From NCBI RefSeq assembly GCF_020283565.1, contig NC_060060.1, positions 68,557,257-68,621,256 on the forward strand: a stretch of DNA of 64,000 nucleotides, written 5' to 3'. Shown here in pieces: positions 59,000-64,000 of this stretch; within the stretch, counting starts at the first letter, position 1, and each line of letters opens with the position of its first letter. A program made the position numbers and the translations under genes. A model generated the notes under the pieces. It did not search any database, was not told the DNA's origin, and saw only the letters and a program-made list of their open reading frames with translations. Origin of the DNA: Trifolium pratense. Taxonomy: Eukaryota; Streptophyta; Magnoliopsida; Fabales; Fabaceae.

Positions 59000-61944
59000 G
59001 GAAAAGGAAGGAGGAACCGTTACCTTTGGTAATAATGAAAAAGCTAGTATCAAAGGTAAAGGTATAATAGGTAAAATTAATTCTGCTAAATTAGAAAATG
59101 TTCATTATGTAGAGGGTCTAGAACATAACTTAATAAGTATTAGTCAACTGTGTGATAATGGTCTTGAAGTAATTTTTAAAACTCATACATGTGAAATTAA
59201 GCAAATATCTACTGGAAAAACTCTTTTTAATGGATCAAGAAAAAAGAATGTATATGTCATATATCTAGATGAACTGCCTGTTGAGTCATGTTTTGTATCT
59301 CTTGAAAAGGATAAATGGATTTGGCACAAAAGGGCAGGACATGTAAATATGAGGACAATTGCAAAACTTTCTCAACTTGATCTAGTAAGAGGATTACCAA
59401 AGATAAGTTTTGACAAAGATAAATTATGTGAAAGTTGTACAAAAGGAAAACAAACCAAAAGTAGTTTTAAACCTAAAGACTTTATTTCAACTAAAAGACC
59501 TCTTGAATTACTTCACATAGATTTGTTTGGACCTGTCAAAACTACTAGTCTAGGTGGTAAAAATTATGGCTTTGTTATTGTTGATGACTACTCTAGATAC
59601 ACATGGGTTTTGTTTTGAAAAAGTAAAGATGAATCTTTTGAATCTTTTAAAATCTTTTGTAAAAAGGTTCAAAATGAAAAAGGTTCAAATATCATTTCCA
59701 TAAGAAGTGATCATGGTGGAGAATTTGAAAACTCCTATTTTGAATCATTCTTCAATGAAAATGGTATTTCTCACAACTTTTCTTGTCCAAGAACTCCTCA
59801 ACAAAATGGAGTTGTTGAAAGGAAAAATAGAACCTTACAAGAAATGGCAAGAACTATGATAGATGAATCCAATGTTGAAAAATACTTTTGGGCTGAAGCT
59901 ATCAACACTGCTTGCTATATCTTGAATAGAATGTCTATAAGAAAAGTTTTAAACAAAACACCTTATGAACTTTGGAAAGATAAAAAACCAAATGTCTCTT
60001 ATTTTCACATTTTTGGGTGTTATTGTTACATCTTAAATATTAAAGATAATCTAGGAAAATTTGACTCTAAATCTGATAAAGGAATTTTCTTAGGATACTC
60101 TCTAACCTCTAAAGCATATAGAGTTTATAATCTAACATCAAAATCTTTAGAAGAAAGCATGCATGTAAAATTTGATGAATTTGATGATATATCATGTGTA
60201 AGAGAAATAGATGATGAAGATGAGCAAAACTCATCAAAAGAACAAGTTATAGAACAGGAATCACCACCACAAGAACCTCCTAGAACTTGGAAGGTTGTAA
60301 GCAATCACCCTCAAGAACAAATAATAGGTGACACTGCAGAAGGTGTAAGAACCAGAAGATCATTTCAAGTTGATGAGAACAATCTAGCTATGATCTCTCA
60401 AATTGAGCCAAAATCCATAGAAGAAGCAATCACTGATGAATCATGGATAATTGCTATGAAAGAAGAACTTTCACAATTTGAGAAGAATGAAGTTTGGAAG
60501 CTAGTACCAGATCCTTTAGACCATTCTATCATTGGAACTAGATGGGTCTTCAGAAACAAAATGGATGAAAATGGCAAGGTAATTCGCAACAAAGCAAGAC
60601 TTGTTGCTCAAGGTTATAATCAACAAGAAGGTATAGACTATGATGAAACATTTGCACCAGTAGCAAGGTTAGAAGCAATAAGAATCTTACTTGCATATGC
60701 ATCTCATAAATGTTTTAAACTTTTTCAAATGGACGTAAAAAGTGCTTTTCTAAATGGATTTTTAAATGAAGAGGTTTATGTCCATCAACCTCCTGGTTTT
60801 AAAAATGAACAAAAACCTAATCATGTTTTTAAACTTACCAAAGCTCTATATGGACTTAAACAAGCACCAAGAGCATGGTATGATAGACTAAGCTCTTTTC
60901 TAATTGAAAATGGTTTTTCTAGAGGAAAAATTGATACAACACTTTTTAGAAAAACAAATGAAAATGATTTATTAATTGTACAAGTGTATGTTGACGATAT
61001 TATATTTGGTGCTACTAATGAAAAAATGTGCGAGGATTTTTCAAACCTTATGCAAAGTGAATTTGAGATGAGCATGATGGGAGAACTCAGATTCTTTCTT
61101 GGCTTGCAAATCAAGCAACAAGATGATGGAATTTTTATTTAGTCAAGAAAAATACATCAAAGATCTTCTCAAAAAATACAACATGAATGAAGCAAAGATC
61201 ATGACTACTCCAATGCATCCATCAACAAATTTAGACAAAGATGAAAATGGTAAAACTGTGTCTGAAAAGGAATATAGAGGAATGATTGGATCACTTCTAT
61301 ATTTAACTGCAAGTAGACCAGACATTGTATTCTCAGTTGGTCTTTGTGCAAGATTTCAAACATCTCCAAGAGAATCTCACCTTACAGCAGTCAAAAGGAT
61401 TTTTAGATATTTGGTGGGAACACCAGATGTTGGTCTATGGTACAAAAAAGGATCTCATTTTGACCTAAAGGCCTATTGTGATGCTGACTATGCTGGTGAT
61501 AAGCTTGAAAGAAAAAGCACAAGTGGTGCTTGTCAATTTCTTGGTGAAGCTCTTGTAAGTTGGTGCTGCAGAAAGCAAAACACCATAGCACTCTCAACAA
61601 CTGAAGCAGAATATGTATCAGCTGCAAATTGTTGTTCACAAGTGATATGGATCAAAAACCAACTTGAAGACTTTTCTCTAAGGTACACAAATATTAAAAT
61701 TCTTTGTGATAATACTAGTGCCATTAATTTATCAAAGAATCCCATTCAGCATTCTAGATCTAAACATATTGAAATTAAACATCATTTCATACGTGACCAT
61801 GTTTGCAAAAAAGATGTTGAATTAATATTTGTTGATACTGAATCTCAATTAGCTGATATTTTTACAAAACCTCTAGTTGAAGATCGTTTTAATTTTATTA
61901 AAGAAAATTTGAAAATTATAAAAATCCCAGCTAAGCATTGTTGA
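58899..61944 (+). pseudogene. Pol of copia element C, one stop and one frameshift
   Basis: The order is as in element A: protease LDSGCS, GAG-pre-integrase (WHKRAGH), integrase, reverse transcriptase with YVDD (about 60985), then RNase H ([22 protein letters not shown]). Two lesions are visible. TGA at 59616-59618 replaces a Leu codon in the integrase core (WVLF*KSKDES against [11 protein letters not shown] in element A). A one-base gain near 61137-61142 shifts the frame at GIFI, which continues from SQEKYIKDL to 61944. Otherwise the protein stays very close to that of element A, so the damage is recent. Sequence error is possible for the one-base change. Confidence 0.92.
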
Positions 61945-62366
61945 ACAAAATCTCATTCTTGGAGAACGTCAGGAGAACATTCTTTCCCTGAACGAAAAAG
62001 ATCATGTCTTAAAAAATGATATAAGTTATGTCTGAAAACTCTTAAATGTTTATTTCTCCTATTAATTATAATTTTTAAGTCTTTTACTCTTCCCATGACA
62101 TTTGCCTCTCTCTTTCTCACGCCTTAACTATCTGTCTCTCTCCTTTTAGATTTCCTAAGTACACTTTACAACTATTCATAATTGTACTAAGCTACACCTA
62201 ACCTATCTATCAAATCTTTTCCTATTCTCTAGACACTCTCTCATTAGTGGTTTATTTAATCAAAACAAACTCTACACTCTTTCATCATCACTTCTGAAAT
62301 CCTTATCTCTTCTCCACTATTCATCAAACCCTCACTGTTCATCTTCCCAAAATCAATTCTGTTTCA
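61945..62366 (+). other. Spacer between pol and the env-like ORF of element C
   Basis: It is 422 bases without a frame, T/C-rich near the end, corresponding to the shorter spacer of element A at 31801-32096. Confidence 0.5.
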
Positions 62367-64000
62367 ATGGCTCGTTTGAAGAGACCTGCCAACAAGAACA
62401 AAATGGAAAGTTGTTCATCCTCTTCTCAAAAGTCAGGTACCAAATCATCCTCCTCTACCTCTTCTAAATCCCTTTCAAATCGTGAAAATGAGATTGAAGT
62501 TCAATCAAATCCCTCAAATACTCCTCAAACAAACCAACCCACTTTAGAAACCACACCTGCACCACAATCACCACCACCAACAATGGTTCAAATCTCTGAA
62601 GTTTTAATTGGAGCCATTCCAATTACTTGTAAAACCGTCACTGAACCCATTCAATGTTCTCAAACCGCTGCTGAAATCAAAACCACCACTCCAAAAATCA
62701 AAACTAACCCTATCACTAAGAAGAATTCAACTTCGAACAAAACCAAAAAATCCAAATCACTTGATGTTTCAAAAGTCAGAAAATCAAGTAGATTAGCCTC
62801 AGGTGCTGGGAGAAGACCAACAATAGATAAAACTGTGTATTCTCTCTCTGATGATGATTCAGAAAATACACACTCAGGCTCTCCAAAAGCCAAATCCGTT
62901 CCTGAAATTAAAACCTACTCAAAAAGACCTTCATCGTCCAAACACCACACCAAACCCTCAAAATCTGAATCTTCTGAAGAAGATATCATGATTAGAAAAC
63001 TCAAAAAACCTGCTCCTCTTATTCATGAGGATTGTCAACAAAGCTTCGAAATCTTTTCAAAGAAAAAACCTGTTCTTCCTGGTAGAGTGTATAACTTTGA
63101 TGATCTTATCAACACAGATCATGACCTAACTCAATATACCAACCCTCTTGGATGGACAAACTTGTTCAACATTAGAGAAACTCATTATCCTAACCTTATC
63201 TCAGTTTTTTACTTCAATGCTGTAATTTCCTCTAAACAAACCTACATTGCCTCTGAACTCAAAGGAATCAAATTCAAGGTCACTGAACAACTCCTCAGTG
63301 AACTCTTAGATGTACCCTCATCTGGTCACAAACTGTATGGAGAAAGCTGGTTCTCCATGGCAGGAGTAAACAAGGAAACATTCATGTCTGAAATCTATGA
63401 ACCCGGAACCTCTCTCAAAAATCCATCCTCTTCCAAACTTAAACTTGTGTTCAAAATGTTCCACAACATGTGTCTTCATGCCATCTTTCCCAGAAAAGGT
63501 AGCAAGGATAAAGTCACTGACAATGATATGTTGATAATGTATCATATGTTCAACAAAATTCCTCTCAACCTACCCTTTGTCATGCTCAAACATATGGTTT
63601 CTGTCATTGAAAATGAATCCAGAAAAGTCACTCTTCCTTATGGTATGTTTCTAACAAGAGTCTTCAACAAGTTCAAAGTAAGCTTTGAAGGAGAAGAAGG
63701 AAAGAATTCATCTACCACATTCTCTCTAAAGAATATTGGAAGAATGAAATTCATAGGAGATATTGAAGACCACACCATTAGTGAACAAGGCCAGAAAAGG
63801 AAAAGAGAAGAATTTGAAAAGGACAACAATCTGAACCTTCTAGCTGAAGTCATGACTACACAACAGGAAGACCATCCAGAGATCGTTCTCCCTGTCTCAG
63901 CTAGTGAAAAAAGCAAGGAAAATGTAAGTGAGAAAACCACCTCCATTCAGTTTAATCCCTTTGTATCCTTAGAATTTGATAACTTAGGACATAACTCTGA
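62367..64000 (+). CDS. Env-like third ORF of element C, cut by the window edge
   Basis: The frame opens at MARLKRPANK and runs without a stop to the edge, 544 codons so far. The first 200 residues are Ser/Pro/Lys-rich. The central domain matches the env-like ORF of element A in order: GWTNLFNIRETHYPNLI, FYFNA, LYGESWFSM, NLPFVML and PYGMFLTRVFNKFKVSFEGE. The first ten residues resemble histone H3 (Met, Ala, Arg, Lys, Ala and Lys in register). I see no signal peptide or clear membrane helix. The function is unknown. The frame is intact here although pol upstream is broken. Confidence 0.85.
   Translation, partial: MARLKRPANKNKMESCSSSSQKSGTKSSSSTSSKSLSNRENEIEVQSNPSNTPQTNQPTLETTPAPQSPPPTMVQISEVLIGAIPITCKTVTEPIQCSQTAAEIKTTTPKIKTNPITKKNSTSNKTKKSKSLDVSKVRKSSRLASGAGRRPTIDKTVYSLSDDDSENTHSGSPKAKSVPEIKTYSKRPSSSKHHTKPSKSESSEEDIMIRKLKKPAPLIHEDCQQSFEIFSKKKPVLPGRVYNFDDLINTDHDLTQYTNPLGWTNLFNIRETHYPNLISVFYFNAVISSKQTYIASELKGIKFKVTEQLLSELLDVPSSGHKLYGESWFSMAGVNKETFMSEIYEPGTSLKNPSSSKLKLVFKMFHNMCLHAIFPRKGSKDKVTDNDMLIMYHMFNKIPLNLPFVMLKHMVSVIENESRKVTLPYGMFLTRVFNKFKVSFEGEEGKNSSTTFSLKNIGRMKFIGDIEDHTISEQGQKRKREEFEKDNNLNLLAEVMTTQQEDHPEIVLPVSASEKSKENVSEKTTSIQFNPFVSLEFDNLGHNS

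Overview
The window is plant nuclear DNA: AT-rich, intron-containing genes, and nearly everything else is transposable elements. Repeat types, element structure and a BURP-domain cell-wall gene suggest a papilionoid legume with a repeat-rich genome; this is inference from general features, not a species identification. Only one ordinary host gene is convincing: a polygalacturonase 1 beta-like (BURP) gene on the minus strand (4195-6239), frameshifted by a 13-bp tandem duplication.

Layout. 1-3571: 3' end of a Ty3/gypsy chromovirus with its 3' LTR. 4195-6239: the BURP gene, with a small MITE about 80 bp upstream of its ATG. 6912-8241: a Stowaway-like MITE split by a 1.1-kb CACTA element. 8313-11220: a Helitron-like end and LINE fragments. 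11565-12737: a non-autonomous Mutator-like element (MULE) with 9-bp target duplications. 12910-14785: a complete 1.87-kb non-coding LTR element. 14921-15475: nested palindromes carrying RNA polymerase III-type boxes. 15590-19934: a MuDR-type transposase gene of the same MULE family, with one in-frame stop. 20490-22857: a microsatellite, a second Helitron-like end with a possible captured exon, and a Stowaway-like MITE.

22858-64000 is one nest of LTR retrotransposons. A non-coding gypsy-type element (G2) holds Sirevirus-like Ty1/copia element A (27011-48236, minus strand). The 5' LTR of A is split by a very young non-coding gypsy-type element D (37427-47026). The 3' LTR of G2 is interrupted by copia element B (from 50019, minus strand), whose pol is interrupted by copia element C (from 55509, plus strand). 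B, C and the rest of G2 run past the right edge. Target duplications TGTAC (A) and CTTTT (D) confirm the nesting order.

The most interesting signals are: (i) the env-like third ORF of A begins with residues identical to positions 2-8 of the histone H3 tail, and the homologous ORF of C begins with a weaker H3-like string in the same register; (ii) a perfect stem-loop just before the polypurine tract is shared by one coding and two non-coding gypsy elements; (iii) a roughly 340-bp near-perfect palindrome with A and B boxes sits where the MULE should have its terminal repeat; (iv) A and C share the same +1 gag/pol overlap. The retrotransposon genes are parts of selfish elements, and most carry at least one inactivating break.
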